A stretch of DNA of 64,000 nt, taken from contig NZ_VBSB01000015.1 in the NCBI RefSeq assembly GCF_013337765.1, positions 248,001-312,000 on the forward strand. The letters are read 5' to 3'. The number at the start of each line of letters is the position of its first letter. The first letter of the stretch is position 1. A program made the position numbers and the translations under genes. Origin of the DNA: Mycolicibacterium sphagni. GTDB lineage: Bacteria; Actinomycetota; Actinomycetes; Mycobacteriales; Mycobacteriaceae. Below, one piece after another: positions 1 to 7,127 of the stretch. The notes beneath the pieces are model-generated. The model did not search any database. It had not been told where the DNA came from and was given only the letters and a program-made list of their open reading frames with translations.

Positions 1-1231
1 AGACGAACCAGGTTTCGAAGGCGCTCGGCGGGGCATAGACGCCGGCATCGAGCAGGGCGTGGAAGAACGCCGGGAACCGCCAGGTCTCGCTGGCCTTCGC
101 CTCGGCGAAGTTGGTGACCGGCGCGTCGGTGAAGAACACCGACAGGAAGTTGCCGGCGCGCGGAACCTGATGGGCCACACCGGCTTGCGTCAGCGCGTCG
201 GCGAGCAGGCCGGCCAACCGGTCGGCGTTGGCGTCGAGTGCGGCGTAGACCGCGTCGTCGGCGTTGCGCAGGGTGGCCAGTCCGGCGGCCACCGCCACCG
301 GGTTGCCCGACAGAGTGCCGGCTTGATACACCGGGCCCAACGGGGCCAGGCGCTCCATCACGTCGGTGCGTCCGCCGAACGCCGCGGCGGGCAGCCCGCC
401 GCTCATCACCTTGCCAAAGGTGAACAGGTCAGCGTCGACGGGATCGATTCCGTACCAACCACTTCGGCTCATCCGGAAGCCGGTCATCACCTCGTCGACG
501 ATCAACAGCGCGCCGTGTTCGGCGGTGATGCGCCGCAGTGCAGCGTTGTAGCCGGGCAGCGGCGCAACCGCGCCCATGTTGCCAGGACAGGCCTCGGTGA
601 TGACCGCGGCGATGGTGTCGCCGAACGTGTCGAAGGACTCCTCGACAGCGGCGATGTCGTTATAGGGCAACACAATCGTGTCGGCAGCGGTGGCGCCGGT
701 GACGCCCGGCGAGGACGGCAGACCCAGGGTCGCGACCCCGGAGCCGGCGTCGGCCAGCAGGGCGTCGACGTGGCCGTGGTAGCAGCCGGAGAACTTGATG
801 ACCTTCGACCGGCCGGTGAAACCGCGGGCCAGGCGCACCGCGCTCATGGTGGCCTCGGTACCGGAGTTCACCAGGCGAACCCGTTCGACGGGCTTCATCC
901 GGGCGATGATCTCGGCGGCCAGCTCGGTCTCCCCCGGCGTGGGGGCGCCGAACGACAGGCCGTTGGCGGCAGCGCGCTGCACTGCCTCGACGACGGCCGG
1001 GTGGGCGTGGCCCAGGATCATCGGGCCCCACGAGCAGACCAGGTCGATGAAGCGGTTGCCGTCGGCGTCGGTGAGCCAATAACCCTTGGCCGAGGTGATG
1101 TAGCGGGGCGTGCCGCCGACGGAGTTGAAGGCCCGGACCGGGGAGTTCACTCCGCCGGGGATGACCGCGCAAGCGTCGGCGAACAGCCTGGCCGATGCCG
1201 CGGTCGAGGCGGCCTGATCCGTGCTGCTCAT
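1..1231 (-). CDS. hemL: glutamate-1-semialdehyde 2,1-aminomutase (C-terminus cut by window edge)
   Basis: PLP enzyme that converts glutamate-1-semialdehyde to 5-aminolevulinate, the step after HemA in the C5 haem pathway. The translation begins MSSTDQAASTAAS and shows the family signatures GGVNSPVRAF, SGTEATMSAVRLARG, CYHGHVD and DEVMTGFR. The PLP-binding lysine is K274 in TFGKVMSGG. About 410 residues are visible of a family length near 440, so only the extreme C-terminus is missing. The frame stays open to base 1. It lies apart from the other hem genes, which start near 14.7 kb, as in M. tuberculosis. Confidence 0.97.
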   Translation of the reverse strand, partial: MSSTDQAASTAASARLFADACAVIPGGVNSPVRAFNSVGGTPRYITSAKGYWLTDADGNRFIDLVCSWGPMILGHAHPAVVEAVQRAAANGLSFGAPTPGETELAAEIIARMKPVERVRLVNSGTEATMSAVRLARGFTGRSKVIKFSGCYHGHVDALLADAGSGVATLGLPSSPGVTGATAADTIVLPYNDIAAVEESFDTFGDTIAAVITEACPGNMGAVAPLPGYNAALRRITAEHGALLIVDEVMTGFRMSRSGWYGIDPVDADLFTFGKVMSGGLPAAAFGGRTDVMERLAPLGPVYQAGTLSGNPVAVAAGLATLRNADDAVYAALDANADRLAGLLADALTQAGVAHQVPRAGNFLSVFFTDAPVTNFAEAKASETWRFPAFFHALLDAGVYAPPSAFETWFV

Positions 1232-1315
1232 GGCCACCAGTGTCCCAGGCATGCGGGGATGCTCAACTACAGGGTGTAGCAGTTGGGTCGATCACCACAC
1301 AGAGCGGGCGGCATC

Positions 1316-1381
1316 TCCGCGAGATTGCACTCACGCAGGGAAAGTTCGAGTGGGTCTCTGCGTGGTTGCAATCTCGCGAGA
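1316..1381. repeat. long imperfect inverted repeat (hairpin) between DUF385 gene and hemL
   Basis: A 12-bp arm CGCGAGATTGCA (1318-1329) pairs perfectly with TGCAATCTCGCG (1367-1378). After a 2-nt interior mismatch the stem continues with CACGCAG (1332-1338) against CTGCGTG (1358-1364), leaving a loop of about 19 nt. It sits between the stop of the minus-strand DUF385 gene and the hemL start, so it could end that transcript. There is no T-tract. The remaining bases of this 160-bp gap must also carry the hemL promoter. Confidence 0.75.
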
Positions 1382-1391
1382 GAGGGGCGCC

Positions 1392-1787
1392 TCACACCGG
1401 GTCGAGGCGGAAAACCGGGTGGTCGGCGGGGTCGGGCAGCTTGGCGAAGTAGCCGTCGACGGTCTTGCCCGCCTTGACCCGGTAGGCCTGCAGCACGGGC
1501 GGACGGTCCGCGACCGGCAGTTCAGCGGCGGTGAACCGCGCCGCGCCCACCTTGGTGTCCAGGATCACCACTGGGTTGGCCCGGACGTTCTTCACCCATT
1601 GCGACTCCCCCCGGGTCGACACCAGGTAGCGGGCGTCGTCCACGTCGACGGTGATCACCGGGATCTTCTGTTCCTGCCCGCTGGTGCGGGCCGTCACCGT
1701 GAGCGTCTCGCTGCCCGAGACGCCGGTGGCCATCGCGATCTTGTTGAACACCTTGGCGGTGAACCACGGAGGCTTGAGGTAGGCCAT
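1392..1787 (-). CDS. DUF385/Ddn-like nitroreductase-family oxidoreductase
   Basis: A 131-residue split-beta-barrel protein of the deazaflavin (F420)-dependent nitroreductase/quinone reductase family common in mycobacteria. Visible family features are the amphipathic start MAYLKPPWFTAKVFNKIA, the barrel strand ETLTVTARTSGQEQKIPV and the conserved segment YLVSTRGESQWVKNVRANP. It is divergent from a second DUF385 gene, with only about 20 bp between the two starts. F420 use is inferred from the family; the substrate is unknown. Start chosen at the ATG giving the standard family N-terminus. Confidence 0.85.
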   Translation of the reverse strand: MAYLKPPWFTAKVFNKIAMATGVSGSETLTVTARTSGQEQKIPVITVDVDDARYLVSTRGESQWVKNVRANPVVILDTKVGAARFTAAELPVADRPPVLQAYRVKAGKTVDGYFAKLPDPADHPVFRLDPV

Positions 1788-1808
1788 GGTAGAGAGTTTG
1801 ATGTGGTG

Positions 1809-2189
1809 ATGCAGCTGCCGCAATGGTTGGCCAGATTCAACCGGTATGTCACCAATCCGGTGCAGCGACTGTGGGCGGGCTTCGTACCGACGATGGGCAT
1901 CCTCGAACACGTCGGCCGCCGCTCCGGCACGCACTACCGCACCCCCTTGACGGTGTTCACCACCGACGAGGGGGTGGCGATCCTGCTGACCTACGGACCG
2001 AACCGGGACTGGCTGAAAAACATCACCACCGCCGGTGGCGGCCGGCTCAAACGCTACGGCCGGACGTTCACCGTCAGCAATCCCCGAGTGATGACCAAAG
2101 CCGAAGCCGCCCCTCATGTTTCGGGCCTCTGGCGGCCGGTCTTCACGACGTTGCCGTTCGAGAACGCGGTGCTGCTGACCCGCGCCTGA
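1809..2189 (+). CDS. DUF385 (Ddn-like) nitroreductase-family oxidoreductase
   Basis: A 126-residue member of the F420-dependent DUF385 family. The core motif VGRRSGTHYRTPLTVF and the segment ILLTYGPNRDWLKNI are typical. It is a paralogue of the divergent neighbour at 1392-1787 but closer to the classical DUF385 consensus. The ATG follows two in-frame GTGs (1803, 1806), which are alternative starts. Its 3' end overlaps the convergent membrane-protein gene by 47 bp. Substrate unknown. Confidence 0.85.
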   Translation: MQLPQWLARFNRYVTNPVQRLWAGFVPTMGILEHVGRRSGTHYRTPLTVFTTDEGVAILLTYGPNRDWLKNITTAGGGRLKRYGRTFTVSNPRVMTKAEAAPHVSGLWRPVFTTLPFENAVLLTRA

Positions 2190-2532
2190 GCAGCGACCAG
2201 CCACACAGCACCACGGTGATCGCTTCGGCTAGCACGCTGATCGGCCCATGGGGCGCCGCCCAGCCGCGCTCGACGAATCCCATCACCCCGACCGTGCGCG
2301 ACATGACGAACGCACCGAGCGCGCCGAGCGAGACCAGCAACGCGACCACGCGCAACCAGCCGGGTCCGCCGAGCGCGATCAGGATCGCCAACGCCACGGA
2401 AACGCTTGTCAGAACGAGGAAGCCGGGACCGATCGCGGGGATGTACCGATACCCGTGCAGATACAGGTAGCCATGGCTGGCGGCGCCGACCAGCAGGCCG
2501 GCCGCGATACCGAAGTTGACGATCCGGGTCAT
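2143..2532 (-). CDS. small membrane protein, third gene of cupredoxin operon
   Basis: A 129-residue protein with about four predicted membrane segments: near residues 5-25, 36-54 (FLVLTSVSVALAILIAL), 59-80 and 100-118. No catalytic motif is recognised. The start ATG overlaps the stop of the metallophosphoesterase gene by 4 bp (ATGA), so it is almost certainly the last gene of that operon. A membrane anchor or partner for the secreted copper/phosphoesterase proteins is plausible but inferred only from position. Confidence 0.85.
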   Translation of the reverse strand: MTRIVNFGIAAGLLVGAASHGYLYLHGYRYIPAIGPGFLVLTSVSVALAILIALGGPGWLRVVALLVSLGALGAFVMSRTVGVMGFVERGWAAPHGPISVLAEAITVVLCGWSLLRRGSAAPRSRTATS

Positions 2533-3452
2533 TGCAGCGTCTCCTCTTTCAGCGCCAGCATGGTCTGGCCTCGGGTGTAACTGACCTCGCGAATGCCGAG
2601 CGCGTCGTGCAGCTTCCCGGCAGGCAGCGTGAGCGGTTTGGGTGCCGGTCCGTCGCCGGGATGCGGCAACGGGTAGGCCGTCGTGGTGCCGCTGTAGAAC
2701 GTGATGTTGTCCTCGGTCTTCGAAAATAACTGGTGCACATGACCATTCAGACAGGTGACCGAGGAGAACCGGCGCAGGTAGCTCAGCGCCTGGGTGGCAT
2801 CGTCGGTGCCCCAACCCCAGTCGGGATACATCGCAAACAGCGGGATGTGGCTGAAGACGATGATCGGGGTGTCCGAGGACAGCGACGCGACGTCCTTCTC
2901 GATGAACTCCAACTGGTCGGGCCCGAGGTGGCCCAGCTTCTTGAGGTTCAGCGTGTTGACCAGCCCGATGACGTGCACACCCGCGATATCGAAGCTGTAC
3001 CAGCCGTCACCCCGCGTCCCCGCACCGAACACGGCGCGGTACTTCTGGCCGCCGTCGTCGACCGAGTCGTGCTCGCCGGGCACGGTGAAGACGTGCGGGG
3101 TGTTGAGCCCGCCCATCATCTGGTGCACCTGATCGAACTGGGCCGACGTGGCCAGATGGGTGAGATCACCGGTGTGGATGACGAAATCGGGCGTGTAGCC
3201 CAGGTTGTTGATCTGCCGGATCGCCCGCTCGAAGGACCCCACCACGTCGGGGTTGGCGGTGCCGTTGAACCCGATGTGACTGTCACTGATCTGCGCGAAC
3301 CGCAGGGTGGGCCGAGTCGGGGTGGCCGCCGGCGTTGCGGCGACATGGGAGAGCACCTCACCACCGACGACCGCAAGGCCGACAGCGGCACCGAACCAGG
3401 CCCCGTGCCGCATGAGCTGTCGCCGACTCATCTGCTGCGGATCGCCGTTCAT
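2529..3452 (-). CDS. Tat-exported metallophosphoesterase
   Basis: A 307-residue calcineurin-like phosphoesterase. The N-terminus has a twin-arginine signal (SRRQLMRHG followed by a hydrophobic stretch). Metal-binding motifs follow in order: DSHIG, GDLTHL, GEHD in place of the usual GNHD, FSHIPL and NGHVHQ. The substrate is not evident. It overlaps the upstream cupredoxin gene and the downstream membrane gene by 4 bp each, forming a tightly coupled three-gene operon. Exporting a metal-dependent phosphoesterase with a copper protein suggests a cell-envelope role (inference). Confidence 0.92.
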   Translation of the reverse strand: MNGDPQQMSRRQLMRHGAWFGAAVGLAVVGGEVLSHVAATPAATPTRPTLRFAQISDSHIGFNGTANPDVVGSFERAIRQINNLGYTPDFVIHTGDLTHLATSAQFDQVHQMMGGLNTPHVFTVPGEHDSVDDGGQKYRAVFGAGTRGDGWYSFDIAGVHVIGLVNTLNLKKLGHLGPDQLEFIEKDVASLSSDTPIIVFSHIPLFAMYPDWGWGTDDATQALSYLRRFSSVTCLNGHVHQLFSKTEDNITFYSGTTTAYPLPHPGDGPAPKPLTLPAGKLHDALGIREVSYTRGQTMLALKEETLQ

Positions 3453-3907
3453 CGGGTCACCACCACGGTGCCGCGCATGAACGGGTGGATGCTGCAGATG
3501 TAGTCGAAGCTGCCCGGGGTGGTGAACGTGAAGGTGTACGTGCCGTTGGCGTCCAGCCCCGGCGAATGGAACGAGCCGTCGTTGGCGACGACGGTGTGAG
3601 GTTCCTCGTCCTTGTTGGTCCACGTCACGGTCTCGCCGACCTTCACGCTGAGGTTGGCCGGGGCGAACGCGAAGTTGGTGATGTCCACGGCCGTGCCGGC
3701 CACCGGCTGGGTCGGGGCGCTCGACGTCGTGGCCGACGGCATCGGCCCCATGCCGGCTATGGCCGACGACATCCCTGGCATGCCGACTGACGTGCCGCCG
3801 TTGGGACCGAAGTCGACCGTCGGTGCGGGAGCTTTCGCCGGCGCTGAGCACGCGGCGAGGCCAACTGCGACCGCCACGCAGGCGAGCGCGGTGCGGGTGT
3901 AGTGCAT
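3449..3907 (-). CDS. cupredoxin (plastocyanin-like) lipoprotein
   Basis: A 152-residue exported protein. A lipobox LAAC (C20) ends a short signal peptide. A Met/Ser/Pro-rich linker with five methionines (residues 43-56) precedes a blue-copper domain. Likely type-1 copper ligands are H104 (EEPHTVV) and C138, H141 and M144 (YICSIHPFM). First gene of the operon with the metallophosphoesterase and membrane protein; divergent from the ECF sigma gene across an inverted repeat. Possible roles are periplasmic copper binding or electron transfer; neither is proven. Confidence 0.93.
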   Translation of the reverse strand: MHYTRTALACVAVAVGLAACSAPAKAPAPTVDFGPNGGTSVGMPGMSSAIAGMGPMPSATTSSAPTQPVAGTAVDITNFAFAPANLSVKVGETVTWTNKDEEPHTVVANDGSFHSPGLDANGTYTFTFTTPGSFDYICSIHPFMRGTVVVTR

Positions 3908-3972
3908 GAAATCTGCCTCCTCGGCTGAACCATGTCCGCGGCGCGGACCGTCTCATCAAGAGGTAGGGCGAC

Positions 3973-3996
3973 GGTTACACGGACGGCTGTGTAACC
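3973..3996. promoter_or_regulatory. inverted repeat in divergent cupredoxin/sigma promoter region
   Basis: GGTTACAC (3973-3980) and GTGTAACC (3989-3996) form a perfect 8-bp inverted repeat with an 8-bp spacer. It lies 66 bp upstream of the cupredoxin start and 38 bp upstream of the chosen sigma start, so it could serve both directions. It may be an operator, or two opposed ECF -35 elements (GGTTAC-type) for an autoregulated sigma factor. Confidence 0.5.
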
Positions 3997-4034
3997 CCGC
4001 CACCTATCTCTGGATGATGAGCGGAAGGCAAACG

Positions 4035-4574
4035 ATGGCGGCGGAGGACGATCGACGCCCGAGACCAGACCTGCGTCTGGTCCCCGAAGCGCGCTATCCG
4101 GATTGGGAAGCCGTCTACGACGACAACGTGACCTGGGTGTACCGGATGATCCTCGGCCGGGTCGGCAATCGCGTCGACGCCGAGGACCTGACCTCAGAGG
4201 TCTTCCTGGCCGCGATGCGGCCGCTGCGCCTGACGGCGAGCATCGCCGAGGTGCGCGCCTACCTGCGGGCCACGGCGCGCACGGTGCTGGCCGCACACTG
4301 GCGGGCCACCCTGGGCACCGAGATCACCACCGTCGAGGACCTGCCCGCCACCGTCTTCGGTCCGGCAGCACCAAGCACCGCACCGCAGCGCGTCGCCGCC
4401 CTGCTGGACGCGCTTCCTGACAACTACCGACGGGTACTGGAACTGCGCTTCCTGCAAGGCTGCTCGGTGCGGGAAGCTGCCAGTACGCTCGGCGTCAGCG
4501 TCGCGAACGCGAAAGTACTGCAGCACCGGGCGCTGCGGCTGGCCGCGCAGATCAGCGAGGGGGCACTGCCATGA
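4035..4574 (+). CDS. ECF-type sigma factor
   Basis: A 179-residue sigma-70 family protein. Region 2 is visible around VTWVYRMILGRVGNRVDAEDLTSEVF, and region 4 with its helix-turn-helix at LPDNYRRVLELRFLQG and SVREAASTLGVSVANAKVLQHRAL. The ATG at 4035 is preferred because GGAAGG lies 6 nt upstream; in-frame ATGs at 4014 and 4017 lack this. The stop overlaps the Rieske gene by 4 bp, a usual sigma/anti-sigma arrangement. Divergent from the cupredoxin operon, its likely target by position. The specific mycobacterial Sig family is not assigned. Confidence 0.92.
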   Translation: MAAEDDRRPRPDLRLVPEARYPDWEAVYDDNVTWVYRMILGRVGNRVDAEDLTSEVFLAAMRPLRLTASIAEVRAYLRATARTVLAAHWRATLGTEITTVEDLPATVFGPAAPSTAPQRVAALLDALPDNYRRVLELRFLQGCSVREAASTLGVSVANAKVLQHRALRLAAQISEGALP

Positions 4575-5284
4575 CCCGCCGTGAGCTCCGCCGCTACATC
4601 GACGACCTGCTGGCCGGTCGTCAACCCAAGGGTTTCCACCCTGACGATTTCGAAGCCGCGCAGCTGCGCACCGCGATCGGTCTGACCGCCGCGCGCGACG
4701 ATGCCGCCGAGCCCCGCCCTGAGTTCGTTTCCGAGCTCAAGGCACGGTTGGCCGCCGAAATGTCGTCAGAGGCTGGGCCTGTCGACGATGTCGCGCCCCC
4801 CGCCAAGACCGGGCCGTCAGCCACCCGCCGGCAGGTGATCGTCGGTACCAGCGCGGCCGCGACGGCAGCGGTGGCGGCGGTATCCGTCGACCGACTGGTG
4901 CTTCGACCGACCGGCAACGAGCCACAAGTGGCCGACGCCGATATGGTGCCGACCGACGGGTCCTGGCAGGCCGTGGCAGCCAGCTCCGAAGTGTCCGCGG
5001 GCACGATGCACGCGTTCGACCTGGGTTCGGTCAACGGGTTCGTCCGCCGGGTCAACGGCCAGGTGGAAGCGGTCTCCGGCGTATGCACGCACCAGGGCTG
5101 CAAGTTGTGGTTCGACCAGAACGTCGACCAACTGCGCTGCCCGTGCCATTCGACGTCGTTTTCCCCGGCCGGAATGGTCGTCACTCATGCCCTGCCGATC
5201 GCCCCGAAGCCATTGCCGCACTTCGATGTTCGGGAGCGCAACGGTGTCGTGGAAGTGTTGGCCCCGCCTACTCAGTCGACATGA
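4571..5284 (+). CDS. membrane-anchored Rieske [2Fe-2S] protein with anti-sigma-like N-terminus
   Basis: A 237-residue protein in three parts. Residues 1-80 are a soluble, charged, mainly helical region. Residues 86-108 are a Tat-like or single-pass anchor (TRRQVIVGTSAAATAAVAAV). Residues 125-235 are a Rieske domain with CTHQGC (C172, H174, C177) and CPCHSTSF (C190, C192, H193), that is, four cluster ligands plus the disulfide pair. It starts inside the sigma gene's stop (ATGA). A cytoplasmic N-domain, one TM and an exported redox domain are what a redox-sensing anti-sigma factor would need, but that role is inferred. Confidence 0.9.
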   Translation: MTRRELRRYIDDLLAGRQPKGFHPDDFEAAQLRTAIGLTAARDDAAEPRPEFVSELKARLAAEMSSEAGPVDDVAPPAKTGPSATRRQVIVGTSAAATAAVAAVSVDRLVLRPTGNEPQVADADMVPTDGSWQAVAASSEVSAGTMHAFDLGSVNGFVRRVNGQVEAVSGVCTHQGCKLWFDQNVDQLRCPCHSTSFSPAGMVVTHALPIAPKPLPHFDVRERNGVVEVLAPPTQST

Positions 5285-5299
5285 GCTGTAACCTGCTCG

Positions 5300-5315
5300 C
5301 ATATCTAAAGATATG
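5300..5315. promoter_or_regulatory. short palindrome overlapping a start codon
   Basis: CATATCT (5300-5306) and AGATATG (5309-5315) are perfect inverted 7-bp arms around AA. The right arm contains the ATG of the following small secreted-protein gene. It could be an operator or an RNA hairpin hiding the start. No good Shine-Dalgarno sequence is seen. Confidence 0.4.
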
Positions 5316-5537
5316 TACAGCAACCTAATTGGAGCAGCACTCATCAGCGTCGCGCACATCGTGTCGTCGTCGGGAACCGGCTCCGCCCCCGACATCATCA
5401 GCCAATTGCAGAGCCAGGGCTACCAAGTGCAGCTCAACGGCCAGCCGACCGGCGGGCTGTCGCAATGCACCGTTACCGATGTGCACCAGTCAATGCCCAC
5501 CGCCTACGTGGATCTGGACTGCACCAGCAACGACTAG
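5313..5537 (+). CDS. small secreted hypothetical protein
   Basis: A 74-residue protein with a hydrophobic signal-like N-terminus (NLIGAALISVAHIVSSSG) and a mature part carrying two cysteines (SQCTV and LDCTSND), which could form a disulfide. It resembles the family of short exported mycobacterial proteins with an ISQLQSQGYxVQLNG segment (recollection). It converges on the TetR gene with a 4-bp overlap at the ends. Function unknown. Confidence 0.75.
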   Translation: MYSNLIGAALISVAHIVSSSGTGSAPDIISQLQSQGYQVQLNGQPTGGLSQCTVTDVHQSMPTAYVDLDCTSND

Positions 5538-6121
5538 ACCGGCACTGCCCGCAATGCTTGGGGCAGGCTCGGCAGGAAGTGCTTGGTGGCGAAAGCCCTT
5601 ATTTCGTCGGCAGTTTCGATCGGATCGGGGCTAGGCAGCAGAGTCACCATCATCGCGTAGCGCCAGATACTGTCGGCCAGCTCATGCACGGCCCGCGGCC
5701 CGATCCGCTCGGCGAAGCCGGGCGGGAAGATCACCTGCAATGCGGCTTCGATGCGGTACACCGCGGCCGCGTAGTGGCGGCGGGCCAACTCCAGCGTCAG
5801 CGCGGGCTCGTCGTGGACCATCCGGTTGAGCACCCGGTGCTTGCGGCTGCGCAGCATCGCTTGCGTGAATGCCTCTACGTAGTAATTCGACTGCGGCCGT
5901 TTGGTTTTGAGTTCTTCGGCGATATCAGCGAAGAGCTGGGCGTTCTCCCGATCCACCACGGCGGACACCAGGTCGTCCTTGTTGGCGAACCGGCGATAGA
6001 TGGTCGTCCGGCTCACCCCGGCGCGCCGGGCCACGTCATCAAGGGCGACCCGGCGGATGCCATGCTGATCGAACTCGACGAGCGCGGCGTCGAGGATCGC
6101 TTCGGTCGATGGGTCAGGCAT
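5534..6121 (-). CDS. TetR-family transcriptional regulator
   Basis: A 195-residue regulator. The helix-turn-helix is at residues 22-48 (VALDDVARRAGVSRTTIYRRFANK), followed by a variable ligand-binding domain. Its start overlaps the 3' end of the MpaB-type oxygenase gene by 8 bp, so the two are probably co-transcribed and the regulator probably controls the shared promoter upstream of the oxygenase. Ligand unknown. Confidence 0.93.
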   Translation of the reverse strand: MPDPSTEAILDAALVEFDQHGIRRVALDDVARRAGVSRTTIYRRFANKDDLVSAVVDRENAQLFADIAEELKTKRPQSNYYVEAFTQAMLRSRKHRVLNRMVHDEPALTLELARRHYAAAVYRIEAALQVIFPPGFAERIGPRAVHELADSIWRYAMMVTLLPSPDPIETADEIRAFATKHFLPSLPQALRAVPV

Positions 6122-6977
6122 GCCCTGCCCGCGCGAAACCCGCTGTGGCGTAGCGGTTGTAGCGGACGCTCATCGGTAGATGATCCCACAGCCAGTTGAC
6201 CGGACGCGAGCGCCACAACGCGGCGAAGCGCTGATAGTTGCGTTCCTTGCGCTCACTCCAGGGCAGACCGAGCAAGTCGCGGGTGCGCGGCGGCATGCCG
6301 CCGGTGGTCAGGAACGCCGCGACAGGGTTGAACACCGGTGCCACCAGCCGCCACACGATCGGGTGCACAGCCTTGGGCCGCGGGAATCCCTTGGTGACGT
6401 AGCCGACGCCGTACTTGGCGGTGGAGTGGGCGACCAGCACCTGGTCGATCATGCGGTCCCAGTAACGCTCGAACTCCGCGTAGTCGGCGGGCATCGGGCG
6501 ATCGCTGACGCCGTAGCGGCGGTACCAGGTCTTGGACTCCAGGTACATCTGCTCCTTCTCTTCGCGCGAGAGCCGCTTGACGAAGGTGTCGGCGAAGTAC
6601 AGCGCCTGGTCGAAGAACGTCGCGTGCGCCCAGAAGTAGGTCTCGGGATCCAGCGCGTGGTAGCGGCTGCCGTCGGGCATATCGCCCTTGATGTTGTGGT
6701 GGAAGTCGCGGACGCTGGTGCCGGCGTTGTCGCCGTCGCTGCCGTAGACGGTCATGAAGATCGGCGGCAGCGAGCGCTTGACCCGGGCTGCGGTGTCGGC
6801 GAAGAACACCGAATGGTCGAGCACGCCCTGGCCCAACTCGGCGAGCATGTTCTGCAGCACGGCCGGCCGCGGTCCGATGAGGAACATCCGGTTGTCACCG
6901 AAGTAGCGCCACACCAGTGACTGCGGGCCCAGCGGCAGCGCATCGGTGGCGGACTGGGGCTCGGCAAGATCCGTCAT
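6114..6977 (-). CDS. oxygenase MpaB/DUF2236-family protein
   Basis: A 287-residue member of the MpaB (DUF2236) family, whose characterised members are haem-dependent oxygenases, including latex-clearing-protein relatives. Conserved stretches are SLVWRYFGDNRMFLIGPR, FHHNIKGDMPDGSRYHALDP and YFWAHATFFDQALYFAD. The histidines in HHNIKG and WAHATF are candidates for haem or catalytic roles. Start taken at the ATG giving MTDLAEPQ; a longer in-frame start at 7034 would run through the putative operator. First gene of a two-gene unit with the TetR downstream. Substrate unknown. Confidence 0.9.
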   Translation of the reverse strand: MTDLAEPQSATDALPLGPQSLVWRYFGDNRMFLIGPRPAVLQNMLAELGQGVLDHSVFFADTAARVKRSLPPIFMTVYGSDGDNAGTSVRDFHHNIKGDMPDGSRYHALDPETYFWAHATFFDQALYFADTFVKRLSREEKEQMYLESKTWYRRYGVSDRPMPADYAEFERYWDRMIDQVLVAHSTAKYGVGYVTKGFPRPKAVHPIVWRLVAPVFNPVAAFLTTGGMPPRTRDLLGLPWSERKERNYQRFAALWRSRPVNWLWDHLPMSVRYNRYATAGFARAGHA

Positions 6978-6987
6978 GTGGGACAGT

Positions 6988-7011
6988 GTTACAGATTTCG
7001 CACTTTGTACC
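6988..7011. promoter_or_regulatory. candidate TetR operator upstream of MpaB-type gene
   Basis: GTTACAGA (6988-6995) and TTTGTACC (7004-7011) form an imperfect inverted repeat (6 of 8 positions pair), the TTACA..TGTAA shape common for TetR-family sites. It begins 11 bp upstream of the oxygenase start, where a repressor would cover the promoter. A second short palindrome, GTGACG-AG-CGTCAC, lies at 7021-7034. Confidence 0.4.
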
Positions 7012-7127
7012 AACGGGTTCGTGACGAGCGTCACCCCGCGTCGAGATCGACGAAATGCTGCGATCTACTCGCACTTTCTCGGCCAATCGTCGGTTTCGGC
7101 GAAAGAGAGAAGGGTGACGCGGCGTGG

